Made by a program: the position numbers and the translations under genes. DNA of 64,000 bases from the NCBI GenBank assembly GCA_902774395.1, contig CACYIK010000014.1, positions 40,832 through 104,831 of the forward strand, given 5' to 3'. Positions 1-8,621 of this stretch are shown piece after piece. Each line of letters opens with the position of its first letter. The stretch's first letter is position 1. The notes under the pieces were generated by a model. It was not told the DNA's origin and ran no database searches. It worked only from the letters and a program-made list of their open reading frames with translations. The stretch is from an uncultured Bacteroidota bacterium. Lineage in GTDB: Bacteria > Bacteroidota > Bacteroidia > Bacteroidales > P3.

Positions 1-7
1 GGCCGAA

Positions 8-1972
8 ATGACGGGCAACGACTACGACCAGGAACTAGCCACCAGCATTCTGGAATATATCGAGGACAACGGTGAGGTAAATGCCCCCGAAATCTGCTCA
101 TTCCAAAAGACCCGCACCCGCATCACCGCCTACGACTACAACGACGAGGCTGAGTCGCTCGACCTTTTCTACCTTATCAAGGCTGACACCCTCCTTGGCA
201 AGGTGAACAACAGCAAGGTTCAGCAAGGCTTCAACTATCTGAGTGCCTTCTACCGTGAGGCCATGAACGGACAACTGTTCAAGAATTCCGATGTGACCCC
301 CAGCGATGAGATTGTCGAGGTTGCCAAACTTGTGCAAAGCACCAAAGGTCTTATCAACCAGCTGCGCATCTATGTCATCACCGACGGATTGACAGACCCC
401 TCGGTTGTGCCTCCGGCAGTGGAAAGCGAGAATGATGAATTCGTAATCGAATTCAACGTATGGGATATGCAGCGTGTCTATCAGCAACACAACATCCGTG
501 CCGGCAAAGAGAAAGTGGAGATTGACTTCCCGACAACCTACAACACCGAGCTGCAATGCCTGAAGATGACCGAGCAGAACCTTTTCGTCGACGCCTATCT
601 TGCCATCATTCCCGGCATCACGTTGGCCAAGATTTATCGCCAATACCAGCAGGTGCTTTTGGAGAAGAACGTGCGTACCTTCCTCCAGTTCAAAGGCAAG
701 GTGAACAAAGAAATCCGTCGCACGTTGCGCGAGAAGCCCGATATGTTCTTCTCGTTCAACAACGGAATCTCTACCACCGCCAGCGAGATAGAAACCAAGG
801 AGAAGGACGGAATGCTGTATATCACCCGCCTGTACGATTGGCAGATTGTGAATGGCGGCCAGACAACGGCCTCCATAGCTGCCTCCCTGTCCGACAAGAG
901 TGTGGACCTCAGCCGTGTGTTTGTGCCTATGAAGATCAGCGTGATTCACGATGCCGACCACAACGACGAACTCATCAAACAGATATCCGTCTCGGCCAAC
1001 AGCCAGACGGCCATCAAGAATTCCGACTTCTCTGCCAACGACCCCTACCTTGTGAACCTTGAAAAGTTCAGCCGTACCGAGTGGGTGCCCAATGGCAACA
1101 ACAAGCCCATCTGCAAGTGGTATTTTGAGCGTACTCGTGGGCAGTATCTCGACCAGCTGGCTCAGCTGGATGGTTTCAACGAGCGCAGCTTTAAGGTGGA
1201 GTATCCCAAGAAGCAGAAAGTCACCAAGACCGACATTGCCAAGTACGAAGTTGCCTGGCGGCAGCGCCCAGGGGACGTTTGTAGAGGAGCTGAACAGAAT
1301 TACAAATTGTTTGTGGCCGACATCAAGCGTGAGAAACCGACCATTTCGGCTGTCTATTTCAAGAAGGTCATTGCCAAAGGCATCCTCTTCAACAAGATTG
1401 ACGAGTTGGTGAAGTCGAAGAATCTGGGTGGTTACAAGGCCAATATGAATGCCTATCTGATGTCCTCTGTCTCTTTCCTTTCGGGTGGCAATCTTGATTT
1501 GACATATATCTGGGAGCACCAGGCGGTGCAACCCGAAGTGGTCAGCAAGGTAGAGAGTTTGATCCCCTTGGTATGGGAGCATCTGACGGGTGGCGCATCG
1601 GGCGGAAACCAGTCGTCGAATGTTGGTGAGTGGAGCAAGCGTCCCGATTGTTGGAACAAACTGAAGCTGAAGCTGGGCGAGGTGGAAAAGTTTGGCGACA
1701 ATCTGATGCAGCCGGACACCAACGACGACGGTTCCTATCTGAACGAGACGCAGCAGATCCGCATCCAGGAGGCCGAGGCCATTGAACCCAATTACTGGTT
1801 TGAGTTGGCCAAGTGGGCCAAGAGTCAGAACCTGCTCACCCCCATTGAGCGCAAGGCAGCGTTCAATTTCGGCACCATGAAGTCCCGCAATCGTGGAATA
1901 ACCTCATTGAAACAGGCTCTCTTTGCATTGAAGATAGTGGAGAAGGCCAAAGAGCAAGGATTTGAAGGATAA
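8..1972 (+). CDS. AIPR-family abortive-infection protein
   Basis: A 654-residue protein that resembles the AIPR (abortive infection phage resistance) family. The conserved core is visible: FFSFNNGIS near residue 245 and IVNGGQTTASI near residue 280, the asparagine/glycine-rich signature of this family. AIPR proteins are found in phage-defence loci and next to restriction systems; their biochemical activity is not settled. The ATG at position 8 is the first one available, and the frame is open to the window edge, so a few N-terminal residues could lie upstream. Its base composition (GC-rich, like the bulk genome) contrasts with the AT-rich genes that follow from 2015. It is separated by about 40 bases from the methyltransferase gene and lies in the same direction, so it is probably part of the same island. 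Family assignment is by recognised motifs, not by a search. Confidence 0.8.
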   Translation: MTGNDYDQELATSILEYIEDNGEVNAPEICSFQKTRTRITAYDYNDEAESLDLFYLIKADTLLGKVNNSKVQQGFNYLSAFYREAMNGQLFKNSDVTPSDEIVEVAKLVQSTKGLINQLRIYVITDGLTDPSVVPPAVESENDEFVIEFNVWDMQRVYQQHNIRAGKEKVEIDFPTTYNTELQCLKMTEQNLFVDAYLAIIPGITLAKIYRQYQQVLLEKNVRTFLQFKGKVNKEIRRTLREKPDMFFSFNNGISTTASEIETKEKDGMLYITRLYDWQIVNGGQTTASIAASLSDKSVDLSRVFVPMKISVIHDADHNDELIKQISVSANSQTAIKNSDFSANDPYLVNLEKFSRTEWVPNGNNKPICKWYFERTRGQYLDQLAQLDGFNERSFKVEYPKKQKVTKTDIAKYEVAWRQRPGDVCRGAEQNYKLFVADIKREKPTISAVYFKKVIAKGILFNKIDELVKSKNLGGYKANMNAYLMSSVSFLSGGNLDLTYIWEHQAVQPEVVSKVESLIPLVWEHLTGGASGGNQSSNVGEWSKRPDCWNKLKLKLGEVEKFGDNLMQPDTNDDGSYLNETQQIRIQEAEAIEPNYWFELAKWAKSQNLLTPIERKAAFNFGTMKSRNRGITSLKQALFALKIVEKAKEQGFEG

Positions 1973-2014
1973 TTCCTTGCGGTGGAAGTGGAAATAACAG
2001 AATAGTGATTGTTT

Positions 2015-3100
2015 ATGCCAAAGAACGATATACATAAAAGACGAGGCCGGCTTCCATCCATTGAGGTGGTTGACCTATTCTGCGGAATAGGAGGCCTTAG
2101 TTATGGCATGAAGTCAAAGGGATTCAACATTCTTGAAGGCTTTGATGTCGATGCGACTTGCCAATATGCTTACGAGACTAACAACAACGCAAAGTTTGTA
2201 TACAAAGACATCAGAAAAGTAACAAAAGAAGACATATCTCCTCTGTATTCGAAAAAATCCATCAAAGTCTTGGCCGGATGTGCACCATGCCAGCCATTCT
2301 CTTCGTACGCTTTTAAGAACAAAATCAAAGACGAGAAGAAATACAGCCTTTTAGACGAGTTTGGTCGGCTGGTTAAGGAAGTTCACCCCGACATTGTGAC
2401 CATGGAGAATGTTCCTGCGATAGTCTCCTTTAAACTGAGATCGGTTTTGGCAGATTTCGTAAAAGTATTGCAAGAGGAAAACTATCATGTCAAGTACCAA
2501 GTCGTCTATTGCCCGGACTATGGTATTCCACAGACTCGCAAAAGACTAGTCTTATTAGCTTCTAGGTTAGGTGAGATTGAACTTATACCACCAACTCACG
2601 ATAAAGCCAATTACGTTACCGTAAGGGACACTATAGAGTCACTTCCTCCTTTGAAGGCAGGTGAAGGCTGCCCAACGGATGCGTTGCATAGATGTCGTGC
2701 ATTGTCGCCACTGAATATGCAAAGAATGTTAGCGACACCTTATGGCGGAAGTTGGAAAGATTGGCCAGAGGAATTATTGTTGGATTGCCATAAGAAAGAA
2801 GGAGGCAAAAGCTTCGGTAGCGTTTATGGCCGCATGGTTTGGGATGAACCGGCACCCACAATGACCACCCTCTGCACCGGAATTGGCAATGGCCGTTTTG
2901 GACATCCTGAGCAGAACCGAGCTATCTCTGCTCGTGAAGCTGCATTGTTTCAAACGTTTCCTACCACTTACAAGTTCTTCCCCGACGAACAGGAAGTCTC
3001 TCTCTCCAAAGCCTCAAGATATATTGGGAATGCTGTGCCACCAAGATTAGGAGAAGTGATAGCAGAGAGTATCAAGCAACATATTAGAACCCATAAATAA
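2015..3100 (+). CDS. DNA (cytosine-5) methyltransferase, first of locus
   Basis: A 361-residue C5-cytosine methyltransferase. The canonical motifs appear in order: motif I DLFCGIGGLSYG (about residue 20, AdoMet binding), motif IV CAPCQPFSS with the catalytic PCQ cysteine (about residue 90), motif VI ENVPA (about 130), motif VIII QTRKRL (about 172) and motif X IGNAVPPRLGE (about 336). Residues 200-310 form the target-recognition region. I chose the ATG at 2015 over the in-frame TTG at 2009 because the protein then starts MPKND just before motif I. With the second methyltransferase at 6634 it matches the two-methyltransferase arrangement of LlaJI-type systems, which recognise an asymmetric site and need one enzyme per strand. 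Six bases separate it from the ATPase gene. The gene is AT-rich relative to its surroundings, which suggests transfer. Confidence 0.93.
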   Translation: MPKNDIHKRRGRLPSIEVVDLFCGIGGLSYGMKSKGFNILEGFDVDATCQYAYETNNNAKFVYKDIRKVTKEDISPLYSKKSIKVLAGCAPCQPFSSYAFKNKIKDEKKYSLLDEFGRLVKEVHPDIVTMENVPAIVSFKLRSVLADFVKVLQEENYHVKYQVVYCPDYGIPQTRKRLVLLASRLGEIELIPPTHDKANYVTVRDTIESLPPLKAGEGCPTDALHRCRALSPLNMQRMLATPYGGSWKDWPEELLLDCHKKEGGKSFGSVYGRMVWDEPAPTMTTLCTGIGNGRFGHPEQNRAISAREAALFQTFPTTYKFFPDEQEVSLSKASRYIGNAVPPRLGEVIAESIKQHIRTHK

Positions 3101-3106
3101 TTGCCT

Positions 3107-5215
3107 ATGAACGAAAACGGAACCCTAAAATGGCGTTTTGACGTCAGCGCATTTCGGCTTATAGGACGCGATTTGATTACGGATCGGATTACGGCTTTGT
3201 TTGAGTTGGTAAAAAACTGCTATGATGCAAATGCCACAGAAGTGACTATTAGATTTAATCATGCGGGAGAAACATCTGCTGATAACGGTATCATCATTGA
3301 GGACAATGGATTTGGAATGTCCTTTGAGGATGTCCGTGACAAATGGATGGTTATTGGGACCTCTAGTAAAAGACGCAACCCTGTTTCCGCTCCTCCTTTT
3401 TCTCGCCGTTGTGTGGGAGAGAAAGGTATTGGTCGTTTCGCTGTTGATAAATTAGGGGAATATTTGGAAATATCTACAAAACAAGTAAAGTCTCCTAATT
3501 GGTTGTCTGTAAACATCAATTGGAACCAATACCAAAAAAGAAGTGAAGAAGAACAAGACATTCAACTGTTCACAGAAATAGAAAACTCATATTCCCAAAT
3601 ACCTACCCCTAATATAGATGATCATGGAACCGTATTGTCTATAAAAGGTCTGCATGATATATGGGAGAAAAAAGACATCATTCGACTTTTAAGGGAATCT
3701 TCCAGAATTGTTTCACCATACATTCAGCTAAGATATCCATTTCGAGTACACGTCATAGCAGAAGAGTTTGGTTTGGATGCTTGGGCTGATGAGTTCAAGG
3801 TAGAAGCGTCAGATATGGCTACCATTTCCGGAGAAATACACTATGATACCCAAAACAACACTCAGGAAACTCTGCTGTTCAATTCAGAAACCGGAAGGAT
3901 GGAAGTGCAGAAAACCCCAATTAAGTCATTTGGGGGGGTGAGCATGCAACTGTATTTCTTTGATAAGAACGCTCGTGCTGCATTTAGGAAGAAGTTCCCA
4001 TCAGAAGAAATAGACGGAATAAAGATTTATAGAGACGGAATTATCACAACTCCGTTTGCAGAGAGGGAGGAAGAATCCGACAAAAAACGAGATATTCTCG
4101 GTATTGACAAACGTTTGTGGCAAGACTTGTTTAACAAGGTAGGCACTCGAGAAATAATAGGCATTGTCAATATCACCAAAGATGGCAATCCCAAAATTAT
4201 TGATGCGACAAATCGCCAAGATTTTACCGATACCCCGGAATATAGGGAGTTGAAAGAATTTATTCTCCTGCAAGTTTCAGCTTTTGATGATTATAAAGTC
4301 TATCAACGAAACAAGAAACAATCACCAGTTGCTGAAAAAATGGATGATGCAGGTAAGGCTCTGTCAGACTTATCAAAAGCTTTAGAGAACACTATTCAAC
4401 AATCCACTCCACAAGTGGCAGCTCAACTAACGCCATTGCGAGAATCTGTCAGTCAAGTGGCAAAAAACATTGAAAAAGCCATTAAGGTTCAGAGTGAAGA
4501 AGACAGCGAACGAGAACGTCACGAGAGTATGTATCTCCGAATTATGAGTCGACAAGAGGATGCAATAAATATTACTCATGCCGTTAAAACATCCATGGGT
4601 AAAATTCATCGTCAAGCAGGTTTCTTTAAGGACCGATTCCCCAATAAGGAGTTGGATGATTATTTTGAGTTGTATGCAAAGCAGATATTCTATGAGATGA
4701 CACAACTTGACAGGGCGACTGATGAATTATTCGACTATTCTAAAACGAATTTGCCGTTTACGGATGTCAACATGAAGCAATTGATAGAGTATCTGCTGAA
4801 TTCATATCTCGAAAGATTTACTGAAGAAGGCATTACTTTAGAGATGCGGATAGAAGACAATTTGATTTTGAATTGCAATGAAATGTTTTTCTACGATATC
4901 GTTCAGAATATTACCGATAACGCCATCAAGGCAATGAAAGGGTCTGATACCAAGATTTATCGCTGTACAATGAAGGCTCTTAGTGATAAACTGGTGATAG
5001 ACTTTTCTGATTCCGGTTGTGGTATACCTGTCGAGAAACGAGAATGGGTATTTGGTATTTACAATACAACAACAGCGGATCAAGGAGGAGGAGGTATAGG
5101 TCTGTATGCGGTGCGTCTTCGGGTGAATGCTCTTCGTGGTAGTGTTCGAGTGATTGATAGTGAATTTGCCCCTTTGGGTACAACAATACATATTGAATTA
5201 CCATTTAAAAGATAG
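3107..5215 (+). CDS. Double-GHKL ATPase / histidine-kinase-like sensor
   Basis: A 702-residue protein with two separate GHKL ATPase domains. The N-terminal one (roughly residues 10-200) is of the Hsp90/MutL/MORC type, with N-box ELVKNCYDA, DNGFGM and GEKGIGRFA. A middle region (200-440) is followed by a helical, coiled-coil-prone segment with a DHp-like stretch ITHAVKTSMGKI near residue 489. There the histidine lacks the usual acidic neighbour. The C-terminal domain (about 590-702) is a full histidine-kinase ATPase: NITDNAIKAM, DFSDSGCGIP and GGGGIGLYA. No signal peptide or membrane segment is visible, so it is cytoplasmic. The receiver-domain gene starts five bases after its stop, which suggests a sensor-receiver pair. 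I used the ATG at 3107, not the TTG at 3101. Function as a phage or DNA-state sensor is inference from context. Confidence 0.8.
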   Translation: MNENGTLKWRFDVSAFRLIGRDLITDRITALFELVKNCYDANATEVTIRFNHAGETSADNGIIIEDNGFGMSFEDVRDKWMVIGTSSKRRNPVSAPPFSRRCVGEKGIGRFAVDKLGEYLEISTKQVKSPNWLSVNINWNQYQKRSEEEQDIQLFTEIENSYSQIPTPNIDDHGTVLSIKGLHDIWEKKDIIRLLRESSRIVSPYIQLRYPFRVHVIAEEFGLDAWADEFKVEASDMATISGEIHYDTQNNTQETLLFNSETGRMEVQKTPIKSFGGVSMQLYFFDKNARAAFRKKFPSEEIDGIKIYRDGIITTPFAEREEESDKKRDILGIDKRLWQDLFNKVGTREIIGIVNITKDGNPKIIDATNRQDFTDTPEYRELKEFILLQVSAFDDYKVYQRNKKQSPVAEKMDDAGKALSDLSKALENTIQQSTPQVAAQLTPLRESVSQVAKNIEKAIKVQSEEDSERERHESMYLRIMSRQEDAINITHAVKTSMGKIHRQAGFFKDRFPNKELDDYFELYAKQIFYEMTQLDRATDELFDYSKTNLPFTDVNMKQLIEYLLNSYLERFTEEGITLEMRIEDNLILNCNEMFFYDIVQNITDNAIKAMKGSDTKIYRCTMKALSDKLVIDFSDSGCGIPVEKREWVFGIYNTTTADQGGGGIGLYAVRLRVNALRGSVRVIDSEFAPLGTTIHIELPFKR

Positions 5216-5220
5216 AAGCA

Positions 5221-5828
5221 TGGAAGATAAGAAATTTCATATTATCATTGTTGATGACACGATGGGAGAGAAGGACCCTTTTGTCGTGGAACTTAAATTA
5301 TGCTTTAAGAAAGAGGCCATTATTACATATTTTGCGAAAGTGGAAGATGCATTGGCTTTTGTTGATGAACACATGTCAGAGCGAATGGTCATCATTATGG
5401 ATTGCCGTTTTGGTTCTGTATGGCAGGGCGTGGATGCTGTAAAAGAGCTCCGCAAAAAGACATCGCTCATCTATGTCATAATGATGTCTGCCAACAATGT
5501 GAATCAATTGTCGAGTCAAGATATTATGTCATTGATCAACATGGACAGTATTTTCTTTATAAAAAATACTGACATTGAAGGAGCCAGAGAAAAAATCGAA
5601 ACAATTCGCAATTTATGGAATGTCCGTTTTGACTGTGTCCTTGAGCAATGGCTTCTACGTCACCCTGAAGACAACAATAAGGAGGCTTTCAGCGAAGCTT
5701 CTACAGGGAAATCCTACACTTGGGCCGACATCCTTGTAGAATTGCGTCTTCAAACGCCTGTCGGAAAGTCTTTTGAGAAAATGCTCAACGAATACTATAT
5801 CTATCAACTTACCCATTCCAAGAAATGA
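5221..5828 (+). CDS. Receiver-domain response regulator-like protein
   Basis: A 202-residue protein with an N-terminal receiver (REC) domain. All phosphorylation-site residues are present: the acidic pair D12-D13 in IIIVDDTMG, the acceptor D61 in VIIMDCRFG, S90 in IMMSANN at the Thr/Ser switch position, and K115 in FFIKNTD. The C-terminal 80 residues are helical and carry no DNA-binding domain that I recognise, so the output is probably protein-protein contact rather than transcription. The ATG at 5221 follows the ATPase stop by five bases. Its stop overlaps the start of the protease-like gene by four bases (ATGA), which implies translational coupling. The likely partner kinase is the upstream double-GHKL protein and the likely output is the downstream protease candidate; both links rest on gene order alone. 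Confidence 0.82.
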
Positions 5829-6433
5829 CCATGAGAAAGGCGTTGATTGCATATAACAACGATTCCGGCATCGTGTTGCATGATTTCTTTGAATCTTGTG
5901 CCGACGAAGCAAAACAAATCTGCCTTGACAACAAAGTGGATTATACCGCAGCCTGTCCCCCCAACATGAATGAGCAGATTGTTTGTGATGCTATGTCCGC
6001 CCATCAAATCTGTGTCATTGCAGGACATGGTGATTCCGATGGTATTTACAACGAGCTTGGAAAATCTGTTGTGTCTTGTGGCACGACCAATTACAATTTC
6101 AATGGCAAGGGCTTCTATAGTGTGGCTTGTTCAAGTGCGCAGAATCTTTATCCTCATCTGAAATCTCTCGGATTATTGTTTTTCGTTGGCTATAATGACA
6201 CTTTTAGGGTGAAGGGCGATACAGAACCTTTTGTCAATAGTGCTATGGCAGGACTGAAAAGCTTTCTTTCGGGCGACGATGCTAAAACAGCAAAAGAAAA
6301 AATGCTTGATGAGTATGATGCGCAGATAGCTGCATTGGATGAAGAATCATGGGAAGCCAAGTTTCTTGTTCACAATAAAGAGTCGTTGGTATTTAACAGT
6401 GATAATAATTTGGTATTTACTGATTTGAAATAA
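5825..6433 (+). CDS. Caspase-like (clan CD) cysteine protease candidate
   Basis: A 202-residue protein with the two signatures of clan CD cysteine peptidases (caspase, gingipain, legumain and CHAT folds). A hydrophobic strand ends in His-Gly (CVIAGHGDSDG, H68), and a second strand ends in Ala-Cys-Ser (FYSVACSSAQ, C102), followed by a further core strand LLFFVGYND. The spacing of about 34 residues between His and Cys is compatible with the fold. No signal peptide or extra domain is present, so it would be a soluble stand-alone effector. It overlaps the receiver gene by four bases. I infer that it is the executioner of an ATPase-receiver-protease cascade. It could instead be a non-catalytic CHAT-like adaptor. 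The alternative start at 5831 would remove two residues only. Confidence 0.65.
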   Translation: MTMRKALIAYNNDSGIVLHDFFESCADEAKQICLDNKVDYTAACPPNMNEQIVCDAMSAHQICVIAGHGDSDGIYNELGKSVVSCGTTNYNFNGKGFYSVACSSAQNLYPHLKSLGLLFFVGYNDTFRVKGDTEPFVNSAMAGLKSFLSGDDAKTAKEKMLDEYDAQIAALDEESWEAKFLVHNKESLVFNSDNNLVFTDLK

Positions 6434-6456
6434 CCCCTTAACTCTCCTTCAAAACC

Positions 6457-6621
6457 ATGAAGACTACAAAAACAGAACTGACAGACAAAATAGGGAACAT
6501 CAGAGGCTGCTTGTTCTTCTTCAAGCAATGGGACACTTGGGGCAGCGATGGCGTAAAACGTAGCAAACACAAAAACGGCAAATTGCTTGATGGAAAAATC
6601 CTTCAAGCAATGCCAATGTAA
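6457..6621 (+). CDS. Small protein of 54 residues, unknown
   Basis: An ATG at 6457 opens a 54-codon frame that fills the gap between the protease candidate (stop 6433) and the second methyltransferase (start 6634). It is basic and rich in lysine, with the core [15 protein letters not shown] and a lysine/histidine-rich second half. No signal peptide or known domain is recognised. The tight spacing on both sides (23 and 12 bases) and same direction suggest that it is a real operon member. It could be a regulator or inhibitor of the neighbouring protease, or a leftover gene fragment. Function unknown. Confidence 0.45.
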   Translation: MKTTKTELTDKIGNIRGCLFFFKQWDTWGSDGVKRSKHKNGKLLDGKILQAMPM

Positions 6622-6633
6622 TAAAGTGTGATT

Positions 6634-7884
6634 ATGCCGAAGAAGAAATATACATTCATAGACTTGTTCGCAGGGTGCGGAGGACTTTCGGAAGGATTTC
6701 TCCAAACGGGACGCTTCGAAGCACTTGCTCACGTGGAGTGGGAGAAGCCTATGGTGGATACTCTTCGAAACAGATTAGTAACTAAATGGGGCGAATCTGA
6801 ATCAAGTGCTCTAAAAAAGGTTGTTCTTTTCGACATTCAGAAAACAGAAGAATTGATAAAGGGTTCATGGTCAGATGATTCAATTTTAAAGTATGGTAAT
6901 TATAATTCTGATATTGTAAAAAAGAGAGGGCTGAAGGGAGTTGTCGGAAAGAAACACGTGGACTTGATAATAGGAGGGCCTCCTTGTCAGGCATATTCGA
7001 TTCATGGTAGGGCAACGGACAAAAACTCCATGCAAAATGATTATCGTAATTATCTGTTTGAGAGCTTTTGTAAAGTTGTGGATGCTTTTCGTCCAGACTT
7101 GTTTGTTTTTGAGAATGTTGGGGGATTATTGAGTGCTAAGCCAGGCGGAATACCTGTTCGCAGCAGAATCTATAATGCTTTTACAGATATAGGGTATATT
7201 ATCCGTACACCAGAAGATATGCCAAAAGCATTGTATAATGCTGTGGATTTTAATGTTCCGCAAAATCGTCCGCGAGTAATAATTGTAGGTATTAAACATG
7301 ACACAAACTACTCTCTTGACGAGCTTTATTCTTCTATTGAAAAAGAACAAACCCCTAATTTTCACTTGACGGTCAGAGACGCTATTGGTAAGTTGCCTGC
7401 ATTATATCCATTGCCAAAACCGATAAAAGAAGGTCGAATTGTTCATTCTCATCAATTCAACCCAGACCCTGAAATCACCCAACATGAGGCTAGAAATCAT
7501 GGAGCAAGAGAAAGACAAATTTTCAAAGAGTGGGTGGAAAAAGACATGAATCACATGTGCCATCAGGAAATGATTGATTACTACTTCCATAAAACAGGAC
7601 ACAAAACCCTATATCAGAAATACAAAAGCCTTGAATGGGACAAACCATCTCATACGATTGTTGCACATCTGAGTAAAGACGGATATATGTTTATCCATCC
7701 TGACCCAAAGCAGGAAAGAAGTATTACTATTCGTGAAGCAGCATGTTTAATGACGTTCCCTATGGATTTCCAATTCCTAGGAAGTACACCATACAACTAT
7801 AAAATGATAGGAAATGCAGTTCCTGTGAACTTTGCGAAAGCAATTGCAACAGGTTTATATAAATTGATAGATAAGAAAAGGTAG
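6634..7884 (+). CDS. DNA (cytosine-5) methyltransferase, second of locus
   Basis: A 416-residue C5-cytosine methyltransferase with motif I DLFAGCGGLSEG (about residue 10), the catalytic GPPCQAYS (about 115), ENVGG (about 159), QNRPRV (about 210) and IGNAVPVNFA (about 392). It is longer than the first enzyme and has a different recognition region (about 240-350), so it probably reads a different strand or sequence. I chose the ATG at 6634 rather than the GTG at 6628 because motif I then follows ten residues later, as is usual. Two bases separate its stop from the next gene. Together with the methyltransferase at 2015 and the McrB/nuclease pair downstream it forms a LlaJI-like restriction-modification locus. 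The gene is AT-rich like its upstream neighbours. Confidence 0.93.
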   Translation: MPKKKYTFIDLFAGCGGLSEGFLQTGRFEALAHVEWEKPMVDTLRNRLVTKWGESESSALKKVVLFDIQKTEELIKGSWSDDSILKYGNYNSDIVKKRGLKGVVGKKHVDLIIGGPPCQAYSIHGRATDKNSMQNDYRNYLFESFCKVVDAFRPDLFVFENVGGLLSAKPGGIPVRSRIYNAFTDIGYIIRTPEDMPKALYNAVDFNVPQNRPRVIIVGIKHDTNYSLDELYSSIEKEQTPNFHLTVRDAIGKLPALYPLPKPIKEGRIVHSHQFNPDPEITQHEARNHGARERQIFKEWVEKDMNHMCHQEMIDYYFHKTGHKTLYQKYKSLEWDKPSHTIVAHLSKDGYMFIHPDPKQERSITIREAACLMTFPMDFQFLGSTPYNYKMIGNAVPVNFAKAIATGLYKLIDKKR

Positions 7885-7886
7885 AT

Positions 7887-8621
7887 ATGAATGTATTAAT
7901 TGCATGTGAAGAAAGTCAAGCTGTATGCAAAGCCTTCCGTGAAAGAGGGCATAATGCATATAGTTGTGATATTTTGGAATGCAGTGGAGGACATCCTGAA
8001 TGGCACTTTCAACAGGACGTTTTACAAGTTATTCCTAATCATGGAGGAAAGTTGGAGAATGGAGAAGATTATTATTTACCAGATGGAGAAAAATGGGACT
8101 TGATGATAGCGCATCCTCCATGTACATATTTGTCCGTAAGTGGTGCGCGTTGGCTCTACCATCCTGATGACGCAAATCTCCCTGTTGAGAAGAGAAGGGA
8201 GCACCCTCACCATATTGGTAGAAGAAAAATGAAAGAAGAAGCAATACAATTCTTTTTGGAGTTTACGAGAACGGATATTGAACATTGGGCAATAGAGAAT
8301 CCTGTAGGTTGTATGAATTCTGAGTATCGCAAACCAGATCAAATTGTGCAACCCTTTTGGTTCGGAGACCAAGCATCCAAAAAAACGTGTCTCTGGCTTC
8401 ATAATTTACCGCCTCTGAAACCAACAAAAATGGTTGAAGAAGGACCTAGGGTTGTTCTATCTAGTGGACGTTCTTTACCAAAATGGTATTCAGATTCTTT
8501 TAATACAAAAATATCTACTGAAGAAAGAAGAAAATTAAGAAGTAAAACTTTCCCGGGCTTTGCAGAAGCTCTCGCTGAGCAATGGGGTAAATACATAGAA
8601 GATTATGCTGTACATCCGTAA
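7887..8621 (+). CDS. Phage-type cytosine methyltransferase-like protein
   Basis: A 244-residue protein of a type common in phages and prophages, where it is usually labelled DNA cytosine methyltransferase. It starts with a short Rossmann-like strand (MNVLIACEESQAV) and has HPPCTYLSVSG near residue 75, which corresponds to the Pro-Pro-Cys catalytic loop, and AIENPVG near residue 136, which corresponds to the ENV motif. The later C5-methyltransferase motifs and a long target-recognition domain are not obvious, so activity is uncertain. The start lies two bases after the previous stop, and its last 17 bases overlap the McrB-like gene. A third methyltransferase-like protein is more than a LlaJI-type system needs, so it may modify a different site or protect the locus. 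Confidence 0.75.
   Translation: MNVLIACEESQAVCKAFRERGHNAYSCDILECSGGHPEWHFQQDVLQVIPNHGGKLENGEDYYLPDGEKWDLMIAHPPCTYLSVSGARWLYHPDDANLPVEKRREHPHHIGRRKMKEEAIQFFLEFTRTDIEHWAIENPVGCMNSEYRKPDQIVQPFWFGDQASKKTCLWLHNLPPLKPTKMVEEGPRVVLSSGRSLPKWYSDSFNTKISTEERRKLRSKTFPGFAEALAEQWGKYIEDYAVHP

Noticed and set aside
2009..2014. TTG at 2009 as start of the first methyltransferase
   Set aside because: The ATG two codons later is stronger and keeps the usual distance to motif I.
5221..5828. Receiver protein considered as a transcription factor
   Set aside because: No helix-turn-helix or other DNA-binding pattern is visible in the C-terminal 80 residues.
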